Source of the DNA: JADJRH01 sp046351455
GTDB taxonomy: Bacteria > Myxococcota_A > Polyangia > Polyangiales > Polyangiaceae
Assembly: GCA_046351455.1 (NCBI GenBank)
Contig: JAXLYM010000005.1
Location: 186,001 to 250,000 of the forward strand
Direction: 5' to 3'
DNA: 64,000 nucleotides
Below the pieces are notes generated by a model. The model was not told where the DNA came from, did not search any database, and worked only from the letters and a program-made list of their open reading frames with translations. Both the position numbers and the translations under genes were made by a program. This document shows, piece by piece, positions 40,416 through 48,798 of this stretch. Positions within the stretch are counted from its first letter, which is position 1, and every line of letters begins with the position of its first letter.

Positions 40416-43277
40416 TCAGCGCCAGAAGCGCTTGGAGCTCGGCTCGTCGTTGTCCGCGTCGATCGACTGCACCACGCTCCAGGCCTCTTCCTCGATGCGG
40501 CGCAGCCACTCGAAGAGGTTCTCGAACAAAAGGCGCTGCTCCAGCGGGCCGAGGCGCACGCTCTCCTCGCTGCGATCGCCGATCTCCCGCTCTTCGAAGC
40601 GATCCTTGAGGGCGAGCCAGGCGCGGAGCGCGGGGCGGATGGCCGACAGGCTCTTTCGATCGGCGACGCGATCCAGGAGCGTCTTCGTCGTGAGGCCGCG
40701 CGAAAGGAGCGTGAGATCGATGCGCGATCGCATCACCACGGTGGGGCACAGGCCGTGGCGCGTCGCGACGAGGCGGCCGAGGCTCTGCGCCTTCGCGACC
40801 CACAAACGCAGCACCGGCACGTCGAGGCGCTGCGGCACCTGAAGGCCGACGTGGATCTCCGGCCACGTCTTCTTCGACGGATCGACGCGGAGGAGCGCGT
40901 CCAGCTCGCCCTCGGTCTCCGACGCGCGCACGAGGAGGCTCGGGATGCGGATCCACGCGTCGCGCGGCTCCCGCGCGGGCACGTCCGCGGCCATCACGTG
41001 GAACGATCGGCCGATGCTGCTCGGCGCGGGCGCGGCGTGACGGCCCGGGTCCCACTCGAAGATCTCGTTGCAGACGATCAGCATCGTCGAGACCGGATCG
41101 ACGTCGGAGCGGATCTGCCCCGTCGCCGCGCCGTGGAACAGCACCGCGCGCACCGCCATGCGGAGGATGTCGCTCTGCGACTCGCGGAAGCCGTCGATGT
41201 CCTCCGAGCGCTCGAGCACGCCGAGGCCGACGCGGTGGAGGTACCAGGCGCCGAGCAGGCCGTGGTTCGGCTCCGTCGTGCCCACGAGCTCGTCCTTGAA
41301 GCGGCCCAGCTCCTCCTTCGTGTAGTACGCGAAACCAAGGTCTTCGAAGCACTTCTGCGCGACCTCGGAGGCGGCCTCGTTGACGCTGTCGCCGACCTTC
41401 TGCAGGCCCGCGGCGATCTCCGGATCGTCCCAGTCGAGGCTGTCGTGCGGGATGGAGTCGCGCGGGAACAAGAGGTGGCCGACGTCGTGGAACAGCGACG
41501 CGAGGCTGTACGCCTGCGCGATCCGCGACGCGCGCTCGGCGTTCCTGCGCGGGCCGCCCGACGTGAGCGCCTCGGCGATCGTCTGGCCGTGCAGCTCCGC
41601 CGCGAGCGCGCTGACGTTCTGCGCGTCGGGCACGTCGATCTTCACCGAGAGGACGAAGTGGCCCGCGATGTAGACCTCCAGCACGTGCTGCAGGTGCTCG
41701 GCGGCGATGAAGCGGTTCAGGCTCTCCTGCTCGCCGATCTCTTCGAGCAGGCGCACGATGTTGTAGTCGCGCGGCAGGCCCACGACGACGTGCGCGTGGT
41801 GCTCGACGAGGCGACGCAGCGCCGCGGCGTACGTGGAGGGCTGGAAGAAATAGTCTTTCCGGTTCCCGAAGCACGCGAACCGCAGCCCCTCGCGCAGCAC
41901 GAACGCGAGGTCCGCGTGCAGCGAGCAGCTCTCGCGATCCGAGAGCACGGGCGTCGTCCCGATCGAGCGCAGCACCTCCCGCGTGAACCACAAGGACAGC
42001 CAGTTGCGCGCGGACGGGCTCCCGCGGCGGCGCGACTCGGGCGCTCCGTCGGGGCCGGGGATGCCCGGGTACACCTCGAGGTGCCGCGGCAGGAGGCGCA
42101 TCGTCATCTCGACGGCGGGGCCCCACACGGCGATGGCCTTGTCGTAGTCCTCGCGCCCCGCGGGCCGCGGACGGCACAGCGCGCGACACGCCTCGTGCAC
42201 CCGCGTCCACACGGGCAAGAGCGACAGCGCCTCCTCGCCGCGCCCGCCCTCGGAAGGCGGCAGCACGTCCGGCACGTCGAGCAACCCGCGGAAGCACCGC
42301 GACACCTCCACGAGCTTGCGACGCCGCTCGGCGCGCTCGCGATCGTAGGCGACGGAGCCGGTGGACGCGTCGAGCGCGCGGCTCGTGAGGACTTGCTCGA
42401 AGCGATCCAGCGCGTGCGCGAGGAGACTCGACTCGTGCGGACGACCGTCGCCGGGCAGCCCCGGACGCGCGACGCCGGGCCCGAGGAAGAGGCCGGGCGA
42501 CGAAGGCCGATCGTTCTGCAAGCGACCGACCTGGCGCACGGCCCAGCCGGTCCCCATCAGCTCCTGCAGCGTCGCGATCGCGAGATCCTCCGTGAGGTCG
42601 AGGCAGTCGATCTCGTCCTCGTCCGCGATCTCGTCGAGCAGATCCGAGATCTCCGCCATGCGGTGCGGGAAGTCCTTCGCGCGCTCGTTGCCGAGCTGCT
42701 TCACGCGCGCCTCGTACTTGGAGCGGCGCACGGTGGCCTCGGCCGCGGCCCGCGTCTGGAGCAGCGCGCGCACCGTCACGAAATGGCTCTTCAGGCCCGG
42801 CAAATACGAACGGAACCAGCGCCACGAAGCGGAGGCCGCGTCGGCGGGCGGGCGCAGCAGCCACAGCGACGTCGTGCGCGGCGCCTCCGACGAGATGCGC
42901 ACGGCCTCGGCGCCGTCCTCCTTGCGGATCCAGGTGATCGTGACCGCGGCCTCGACGCGCTGGTCCAGGATCTGGCCCGGCTTCAGCGACACGAGCGCGC
43001 GCGCGGCGTCGCTCGCGACGGAGGCGGCCGGCTCCCCGAGGCCCGCGAGGAACGCGCCGAACAGGTGACGCTTCGACTCCCACACGGTCCACAGCGAGCC
43101 GTCCATCAGCACGCGACCGAGCGACTCCGCGAAGCGGCACAGCAGGAACGATCCGTCCGCCACCTCCGTCGGGCGCGCCGACGCCGGATCGGCGACGAGC
43201 TCGAGGAACCGAGAGAGGCTGTCCTGTACCCGCGCCTCCAGCACTTTGGAGGCGTCGGGCGGCGGTAAGTTGGTCAT
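40416..43277 (-). CDS. Large protein with HD motif, unknown function
   Basis: A 953-aa soluble protein I do not recognise. ATG 43277 (MTNLPPPDASKVL) shares one base with the TAA stop of the receiver gene (TAATG). An HD motif is visible near residue 597 (ASLFHDVGHLLFPRDS), flanked by helices, as in metal-dependent phosphohydrolases or HDOD-like domains. Around it are RRIRQ-poor helical segments such as DYNIVRLLEEIGEQESLNRF and GQTIAEALTSGGP. The N-terminal half is helical and acidic in places (AEISDLLDEIADEDEIDCLD). No transmembrane segment or signal is seen. It sits between a histidine kinase/receiver pair and an RsbT-RsbX-RsbR module, so it may be an effector or signal-input protein for that switch; this is inference from position. 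The 1009-aa and 1140-aa ORFs over the same DNA are shadows. Confidence 0.7.
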   Translation of the reverse strand: MTNLPPPDASKVLEARVQDSLSRFLELVADPASARPTEVADGSFLLCRFAESLGRVLMDGSLWTVWESKRHLFGAFLAGLGEPAASVASDAARALVSLKPGQILDQRVEAAVTITWIRKEDGAEAVRISSEAPRTTSLWLLRPPADAASASWRWFRSYLPGLKSHFVTVRALLQTRAAAEATVRRSKYEARVKQLGNERAKDFPHRMAEISDLLDEIADEDEIDCLDLTEDLAIATLQELMGTGWAVRQVGRLQNDRPSSPGLFLGPGVARPGLPGDGRPHESSLLAHALDRFEQVLTSRALDASTGSVAYDRERAERRRKLVEVSRCFRGLLDVPDVLPPSEGGRGEEALSLLPVWTRVHEACRALCRPRPAGREDYDKAIAVWGPAVEMTMRLLPRHLEVYPGIPGPDGAPESRRRGSPSARNWLSLWFTREVLRSIGTTPVLSDRESCSLHADLAFVLREGLRFACFGNRKDYFFQPSTYAAALRRLVEHHAHVVVGLPRDYNIVRLLEEIGEQESLNRFIAAEHLQHVLEVYIAGHFVLSVKIDVPDAQNVSALAAELHGQTIAEALTSGGPRRNAERASRIAQAYSLASLFHDVGHLLFPRDSIPHDSLDWDDPEIAAGLQKVGDSVNEAASEVAQKCFEDLGFAYYTKEELGRFKDELVGTTEPNHGLLGAWYLHRVGLGVLERSEDIDGFRESQSDILRMAVRAVLFHGAATGQIRSDVDPVSTMLIVCNEIFEWDPGRHAAPAPSSIGRSFHVMAADVPAREPRDAWIRIPSLLVRASETEGELDALLRVDPSKKTWPEIHVGLQVPQRLDVPVLRLWVAKAQSLGRLVATRHGLCPTVVMRSRIDLTLLSRGLTTKTLLDRVADRKSLSAIRPALRAWLALKDRFEEREIGDRSEESVRLGPLEQRLLFENLFEWLRRIEEEAWSVVQSIDADNDEPSSKRFWR

Positions 43278-43783
43278 TACGACGCGACTTTGTGGCTGTT
43301 CCGAACTCTCTGTAGAAAACCGAGGAGCTCGGCTTCTTTGACGGGCTTCCCCAGGAACAAGGCCTTTCGATCTTGTTCGCTCGCGCCCTGCGTCGCGCGG
43401 AGCACGTCGGCATCGTGGTAGGCCGAGAGGATCGCCACCGGGAGCTGCCGGTTCGAGTCGTGCGGTGAGAGCCGATGGAGCGCCGGCCAAGGCGTGTCTT
43501 CCCGACGCTGCGACGCGGGCGGATCCGTGCCGCGCAGCCAGCGCAGCAACCGACACCCGGCCCAGATGACGAACTGCTCCTCGACCCCGTTCCCCGCGAT
43601 CATCTGATCGAGAATCATGGCATCGAATCGCTCGTTGGACAGGGCGCGCGCAGCTTCCGCGACGTCCCTCGCCCACGTGACCTTCCAACCGTCGCGCTCG
43701 AGCAGATAGCGCTCGTAGACGAACCTCTCGGGGTCGTCGTCATCCACCCACAAAACGTGGGGTTTCATTCGATCGGACGTCAC
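43277..43783 (-). CDS. Receiver (response regulator) domain protein with internal insertion
   Basis: A 168-aa receiver with no output domain. GTG 43783 is the start: it overlaps the kinase stop as GTGA, with GGAGG five bases upstream (43789-43793). ATG 43795 is in frame but lacks such a site. Key residues are the acidic cluster WVDDDD (Asp14-17), phosphoacceptor Asp59 (MILDQMI), Ser120 (ILSAY) and Lys146 (FLGKPVKE), all present. An insertion of about 25-30 residues between the third helix and fourth strand (TDPPASQRREDTPWPALHRL) is unusual. It is encoded between the GAF histidine kinase and the HD-motif protein, so a phosphorelay from the kinase is likely. Confidence 0.85.
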   Translation of the reverse strand: MTSDRMKPHVLWVDDDDPERFVYERYLLERDGWKVTWARDVAEAARALSNERFDAMILDQMIAGNGVEEQFVIWAGCRLLRWLRGTDPPASQRREDTPWPALHRLSPHDSNRQLPVAILSAYHDADVLRATQGASEQDRKALFLGKPVKEAELLGFLQRVRNSHKVAS

Positions 43784-46700
43784 CTTTGCCTCCATTGGTG
43801 GGGCAGCTCCACGACGAAGCGTACGCGATGGGGCGAGAGCTCACCCGGCTTTTCCTTGGCGAGCGTGAGGGTGTGGCTCGAGTGTCGGATGGTCCCTCCG
43901 TGCGCCTCCACGAGGGCGCGCGCCATCGGGAGGCCGAGGCCCGTGCCGTCGATGGCGCGGATGGGATCCTTCCAGTCGAGCCGCTCCCCCACGCGGTAAA
44001 CGGAGCGCGCCAGCCTCTCGGGGATCGCGTGCCCCACGTCCTCCACCCAGAGGCGCACGACGGGCCCGTCGATCTCGACGCCGACCTCGATGTCGCGGTT
44101 GTAGAAGGCGTACTTGCGCGCGTTGTCGAGCAGGTTCGTCAGCACGAGATCGAGCGCCGCCGCGTCGAAGGCGAAGTCGACGGAGCCCGCGGGGCGCCAC
44201 ACCAGGTTGATCGTGATACCGCGCGCCTGCAGCATCTCGACGAAGCGCTTCATGCACTTCTCGACGATCGGCCGGAGCGGCTGGTGCTTCGGGACGATCT
44301 CGACCTCTTCGGCCATGTAGATGCGCTGGTTCTCGCGCCAGAGTCGCGTGCTCTCGGCCTCTTCCTCGACGCGCACGGCGAGCGTCCGCACGCGCTCCTT
44401 CTCCCGCTCGTTCACGGAGTCGGAGGCGACGCGCGCGAGCATGCGGGCCGCGGACGTGAGGCCCTGCATCGGCCCGATGACCGCGTGACGGAAGCGCGCC
44501 ACCTGGTGCGCCCACACCTGCCGCCGGTGCTCGTAGTCGAGGAAGATCGAGATCTCGCGGGCCCCCTCGCGCGCGGCCTGCAGATCGTCCGTCGAGAACG
44601 GCTCGTCCCCCGTGAGGATCAGCCACGCGAGCAGGCTGAAATTCCCGGGCGCATCGATGGGCGTGATCATCTGATGCTTGTCCTTGAGCTTGCCCTCCAG
44701 GCTCCACGGCGGCTCGATCTCCAGCGCCTCGATGCGCTCCTTCTTCCGCCCGGCGTCGAAGAGGGCGAGCAGGCGCTCCGCGTTGTCGGCGTCGAAGCGA
44801 TCCGGCAAGAGGTGCGAGCAGAACGCGAAGAGGCGCGGCTGCGGCGATCGCACGCTCGCCACGATCGCGACGTGGACGGACGGGTGGATGAAGCGGCGCG
44901 CCCAGCGCTCCAGGCCCATCGCCATCGCCCGCGTGAGCTCGTGCCGCTCCTTGCCGCCGAGCTCCAGCGCGAGCGAGTTCAGCCCGGCCAGCATCAGCGC
45001 GCGGTTCATGCGGCGGATCTCGGCCGTCGCGCGCTCCGCCACGGCCTCCAGCACGACGGTCGCGGTCGGGTCGAGGAAGGTGCCGCCCTGCCGCGTGAGC
45101 AGCTTCAACAGGCCCAGCGTGCGCCCGCCCTCGACGAGCGGGTAACACAGCCACGAGCGCACGCCGGGCCACCCGTACGCGTGCGAGATCTTCCCGAGCG
45201 TCTTGCGATCGATGCGCCGGTAGAACGGATCGCGGCTGTCCTCGGCGTCGCGGATCGCGTGCATGCGCCCGCTCTGCAGCACATCCATCGTGTGCGCGCC
45301 GGCCGCCGTCTGCAGGAGCTCCGGCCGCTCCGGCGCGGTGCTCGCGATCACCATCTTGCCATGATCGAAGCGGTACACGAGCGCCGCGTCCGCGCCGGTC
45401 CGCTGCACGAGCAGCTCCGCCGCGCGCGCCAGCACGTGCTCGGGGCTCTCCGGCGCGGCGGTGCTCGGGTCCGACAATTCGCGCGCGATCTTCTGCGCGA
45501 ACGCCTGCGGGTAGCTGCCCCACGCGATCGGCGCGACCTGCTCCAGGAACGTCTGCGCGGCCTCTCGACCGAGCCCGTCGTCCGCGGTGGAGCGCCGCTC
45601 GCGATCCGGAAAATCCTGATCGAACACCGCGACCACGCCCGCCGGCGCCCCGTGATCGCCGCCCTCCGGCCCCATCGGCAGCACGGTCCGCAGCGTGAAC
45701 CGCACGCCCTCGCGGCCCGGCACGTGGAGCTGCTTCAGCGCATCGCACAGCGACGCGAGCAAGCTCCCGTCCGCGGGCACGTCGACCACGTACTTCGCGG
45801 CGAGCGCGTCGAGCGGCCCTTCATCGTCGACGCCGGACCACAGCGCGACCCCGTAGTACGCGTAGCCCCCGTCGCGCGCCGCATCCTGCAGCAGCAGCAC
45901 CGCCCGCGCGGCCTGCGCGAGCCGCCCGGCGCCGGAGCACACCGCGCGGTACACCGAGTGCGAGCTCTCCCCGGCGGCGGCCACGCGCCCGAGCTCCGAC
46001 ACCTCCGACACGGCGCGCTGCATGACCTCCCAGTGCAGCAGCCATCGACACGCCGAGGCCACGTGCCGCGCCAGCATCTCCACGAGCGGCCGATCCAGAT
46101 CCGCGTCGTACAGATCCGTCGTGTTGCGCCACAACGACAGCACGCCGAGCACGCGCCCCCGCACGCGCAGCGGCACCAGCAACATCGGGTGCGAGCCCTT
46201 CGGCGTCGGCGGATCCGCGTCGTCGCCCCCTTCGCGCGGCACGATCGAGATCACGCCGTGCCGCCCCGTGAGCCCCTTCGCCTTCGGCCCGACCTCCCCC
46301 GTCGGCGGATCGCTTCCCTTGTGCGGGATCGGCGACGCCAAAGCCGACTGCGCCGGGAACAGCAGCCAGTCGTTCTGCACGAACACCCAGTCCACGTAGC
46401 CGGCCTTGCGCGACAGCCCGTGCCGGAGCCGCGGGCTATCCGGCCGATCCGTTCGATACAGAAGCTCCACGCGCGGCCCCGAGGGCGTGCGCCGCAGCAC
46501 GTGCACCTTCGCCCCGTCGGATCGCGTCGCCTGGCAGAGGATGTCCGTCATCCATTGCAGCGCCTCTTGATGCGTCGCCGCCTCGGCCAGCGCGCTCGAC
46601 AATTCGGTCGCGGCCTCGGTCGCGAGCGCCTGCCTTCGCAGCGCGAGCCCCAGCGCCAGATCATCGACGAGCCCTTCGATCGCCCCGTCCGACTCCAGCG

Positions 46701-47154
46701 CCGCCACGTCGTTCTCGAAGAGCGCGATCAGGTACCCGAACGAGCCCGCGCCGCGCTTGCGGATGGGTCGCGCGAGCACCCACGCGGAGTCGTCGTTGAC
46801 GACCGTGAACGGCCCCTCTTCGCCCGACGTCAGCGCGCGCTCCACGACCGCGTGTCGTTGATCGTCGTCGAGCAGATCCGCGATCGTGATCCAGGTCGCC
46901 TCCGCGTGGCTCGATCGGCTGTGCGGCGACAGGCACACCTGCACGTCCAGCAGCCCCGGCGCCTCCTTGTAGGCCTCGATCGTCGCGCGGACGAACTGCG
47001 TGAGCCGCACGTCGGGCAGCGGCGTCGTCTCTCCGCGACGCACCGGCGCGACGCCGAGCGGAGGCGTCACGCCTGAAGAGGCGCGCGTTAAGTCGACGAG
47101 TGCGCGTATGGTCGCTGCGTGCTCGCCGGCGCGGAGACGATCAGCCGGATTCAT
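43780..47154 (-). CDS. Large multi-GAF sensor histidine kinase with altered H-box
   Basis: A 1124-aa cytoplasmic kinase without transmembrane segments. Several GAF-like modules fill residues about 60-870; examples are HQEALQWMTDILCQATRSDG, PESPEHVLARAAELLVQRTG and VEGGRTLGLLKLLTRQGG. The dimerisation helix reads VARFRHAVIGPMQGLTSAAR: the phosphoacceptor His is followed by Ala where His-Asp/Glu is usual, although the His and the Pro five residues later are kept. The ATPase domain is complete: N-box LTNLLDNARKYA, G1 VEDVGHAI and G2 DGTGLGLPMARAL. It is coupled to the receiver protein by GTGA. Its start ATG 47154 is 58 bp from the divergent KAP NTPase start. It probably senses small molecules or redox through GAF domains and feeds the receiver. 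Confidence 0.88.
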   Translation of the reverse strand: MNPADRLRAGEHAATIRALVDLTRASSGVTPPLGVAPVRRGETTPLPDVRLTQFVRATIEAYKEAPGLLDVQVCLSPHSRSSHAEATWITIADLLDDDQRHAVVERALTSGEEGPFTVVNDDSAWVLARPIRKRGAGSFGYLIALFENDVAALESDGAIEGLVDDLALGLALRRQALATEAATELSSALAEAATHQEALQWMTDILCQATRSDGAKVHVLRRTPSGPRVELLYRTDRPDSPRLRHGLSRKAGYVDWVFVQNDWLLFPAQSALASPIPHKGSDPPTGEVGPKAKGLTGRHGVISIVPREGGDDADPPTPKGSHPMLLVPLRVRGRVLGVLSLWRNTTDLYDADLDRPLVEMLARHVASACRWLLHWEVMQRAVSEVSELGRVAAAGESSHSVYRAVCSGAGRLAQAARAVLLLQDAARDGGYAYYGVALWSGVDDEGPLDALAAKYVVDVPADGSLLASLCDALKQLHVPGREGVRFTLRTVLPMGPEGGDHGAPAGVVAVFDQDFPDRERRSTADDGLGREAAQTFLEQVAPIAWGSYPQAFAQKIARELSDPSTAAPESPEHVLARAAELLVQRTGADAALVYRFDHGKMVIASTAPERPELLQTAAGAHTMDVLQSGRMHAIRDAEDSRDPFYRRIDRKTLGKISHAYGWPGVRSWLCYPLVEGGRTLGLLKLLTRQGGTFLDPTATVVLEAVAERATAEIRRMNRALMLAGLNSLALELGGKERHELTRAMAMGLERWARRFIHPSVHVAIVASVRSPQPRLFAFCSHLLPDRFDADNAERLLALFDAGRKKERIEALEIEPPWSLEGKLKDKHQMITPIDAPGNFSLLAWLILTGDEPFSTDDLQAAREGAREISIFLDYEHRRQVWAHQVARFRHAVIGPMQGLTSAARMLARVASDSVNEREKERVRTLAVRVEEEAESTRLWRENQRIYMAEEVEIVPKHQPLRPIVEKCMKRFVEMLQARGITINLVWRPAGSVDFAFDAAALDLVLTNLLDNARKYAFYNRDIEVGVEIDGPVVRLWVEDVGHAIPERLARSVYRVGERLDWKDPIRAIDGTGLGLPMARALVEAHGGTIRHSSHTLTLAKEKPGELSPHRVRFVVELPHQWRQR
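43789..43793 (-). promoter_or_regulatory. Ribosome-binding site deciding the receiver start
   Basis: GGAGG on the minus strand lies inside the last codons of the histidine kinase gene, five bases before the GTG at 43783. It supports GTG over the upstream ATG at 43795 as the start of the receiver protein. Confidence 0.6.
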
Positions 47155-47212
47155 GCATCACGCGGGGCATTCACGGTATCAGGCGGACTCGAAACGGGGC
47201 AAGCTGCCTCGC

Positions 47213-48724
47213 ATGGGAGACTTCGTTTCGCAAGCGACGATCGACGCCGGCCTCACGCTCGTCCCCGACGCGCTCGGGCATGATCAGACGGCGCTCGCGA
47301 TCCTGCAGAAGACGGTGTTCCTGGAGCCCGGCTCGGTCATCGCGGTGCAGGGGTCGTGGGGCCGCGGCAAGACGGACGTGCTGATGCGTATCGCCGCCCT
47401 CATCCGCGACCCGGCGAAGGCGGCGATCCCCGAGGGCCTCATCGCCGACGCGCTGTGGATCAACCCATGGCAGTACGGCACGCCGGATCTGCTGACGCCG
47501 CTCGTGCTCGCGATCCTGGAGCGCATCCCCGAGGAGCCGAAGAAGAACAACGCGCGCATCCGCAAGATCGCCGAGGCGCTGCTCCGCGCGGGCATCAACT
47601 TCGGCATGAAGGCGGCGGCGCACTCCGTCCCGATCCTCGGCATCGCGGCGGACGGCGTCGACAAGGTGATCGCGGGCCTCTTCGACGCGGCCGGCGTGAA
47701 GGGCCCGCCGGTGGAGAAGCCCGACGCGGATCCGGTGGCGGCGATGGGCGATCGCTTCCGCGAGCTCGCGCAGACGCTCCTCGACCTCAAGCAGAAGCAG
47801 CCGGGCGCGCGCCTCATCGTGTGCGTGGACGATCTCGATCGCTGCTTGCCGGATCGCCAGGTCGCGCTCCTGGAGGCGATCCGTTTCCTCATCTCCGCCG
47901 GCGCGCCGGTGACGTTCCTGATCGCGCTGGATCCGACGCTCGCGCGGCAGGCGATCGTGACGCACTACAGGACGGACGCCTTCGATCCGGACCGCTACCT
48001 CGACAAGATGTTCGAGCTGCGCGTGAACCTCCCGTCCCTGGGCGATCGCGTCGGCGATCTCGTGCGTCACCACATGGAGCGCGAGGTGAAGGCGCTCGGC
48101 GCGACGATGAAGGTCGGCGCCGCGATGGAGTCCTTGTTCGGCGGCCAGGCGCGCAAGCGCTTCGAGGAGGCGGGCCGCAAGGTCTTCAGCGTCGCGGAGC
48201 TCAGCAACCCCCGCATCGTGCGCCGCATCTTCGACCGCCTGTACCTGCTCGCGGTGGCGCGCTCCACGGCGAAGGATCGCCCGCTCAGCTACACGAACGA
48301 GTGGGAGTTCCGCACGGTCCTCATGTGGATCGGCGTCATCGAGAAGTTCCCGCAGGTGCGCGCGGCGCTGCAGGCGCAGGATAACTTCCCGGCGATGTTC
48401 AGCGCCTTCCGTCGGGCGTACCTCTTCGAGAAGACGGGCGCGTCGATGTCGAGCACGAGCACGCCGCCCGTCGGGATGCCGCGTTTGTCGAGCGTGCAGC
48501 CGCCGTCCACGACGCGGGGCGCCCTCTCCTCCCGTTCGGATGTCGGCGAGGAGATGGACTTCGAGGAGCACGAGCGCGCGCAGCACGAGCGCCTCCTGGC
48601 GCTGTACGGCCTCCCAGCGATGAGCGCGTCCCCGGGCCTGGCGCTCCTCTTCGAGCAGTGCGTCGACAAGAGCGACGCCGTCGCCTTCGAAATCGACGAG
48701 GCCCTCCGCAAAGCCGGACTCTGA
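47213..48724 (+). CDS. KAP-family P-loop NTPase
   Basis: A 503-aa NTPase. ATG 47213 (MGDFVSQATIDAGLTLVPDA) gives the usual KAP opening; the frame is open to 47000, with another ATG at 47153 that overlaps the divergent kinase gene. The Walker A motif is GSWGRGKTD (residues 47-55), and Walker B is LIVCVDDLDRCLPD near residue 201. The region between them has the hydrophobic/amphipathic stretch INFGMKAAAHSVPILGIAAD, placed where KAP proteins carry membrane helices. FDPDRYLDKMFELRVNLP follows, a typical KAP box. The C-terminal 80 residues are partly low-complexity. KAP NTPases are of mostly unknown function; some act at membranes or in phage exclusion (PifA). It stands alone between the kinase locus and a membrane-protein gene, with a terminator right after it. 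Confidence 0.85.
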   Translation: MGDFVSQATIDAGLTLVPDALGHDQTALAILQKTVFLEPGSVIAVQGSWGRGKTDVLMRIAALIRDPAKAAIPEGLIADALWINPWQYGTPDLLTPLVLAILERIPEEPKKNNARIRKIAEALLRAGINFGMKAAAHSVPILGIAADGVDKVIAGLFDAAGVKGPPVEKPDADPVAAMGDRFRELAQTLLDLKQKQPGARLIVCVDDLDRCLPDRQVALLEAIRFLISAGAPVTFLIALDPTLARQAIVTHYRTDAFDPDRYLDKMFELRVNLPSLGDRVGDLVRHHMEREVKALGATMKVGAAMESLFGGQARKRFEEAGRKVFSVAELSNPRIVRRIFDRLYLLAVARSTAKDRPLSYTNEWEFRTVLMWIGVIEKFPQVRAALQAQDNFPAMFSAFRRAYLFEKTGASMSSTSTPPVGMPRLSSVQPPSTTRGALSSRSDVGEEMDFEEHERAQHERLLALYGLPAMSASPGLALLFEQCVDKSDAVAFEIDEALRKAGL

Positions 48725-48732
48725 CCCGAACG

Positions 48733-48767
48733 AAAAAGGCCGCCTCCCGTCGGGGAAGCGGCCCTTT
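48733..48767. terminator. Bidirectional terminator between KAP and YczE-like genes
   Basis: AAAAAGGCCGC pairs with GCGGCCCTTT around an inner CTCCCG/CGGGGA element, with A-rich and T-rich flanks. This makes a plausible intrinsic terminator in both directions. It sits in the 74-bp gap between the convergent ends at 48724 and 48799. A perfect palindrome GCCAGTC-T-GACTGGC follows at 48774-48788. Confidence 0.75.
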
Positions 48768-48798
48768 CAGCGTGCCAGTCTGACTGGCAGTCTCGATA

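Noticed and set aside
39846..43413. 1140-aa plus-strand ORF and 1009-aa minus-strand ORF over the HD-motif gene
   Set aside because: Both have Arg/Ala/His-rich compositions typical of shadows. Only the 953-aa frame has continuous natural composition and fits the TAATG junction.
48774..48788. GCCAGTC-T-GACTGGC palindrome as regulator site shared with 57835-57849
   Set aside because: Both are perfect palindromes with GCCAGTC or CCAGTC in common, but the match is only about six bases and both are at gene ends, so terminator-associated chance similarity is likelier.
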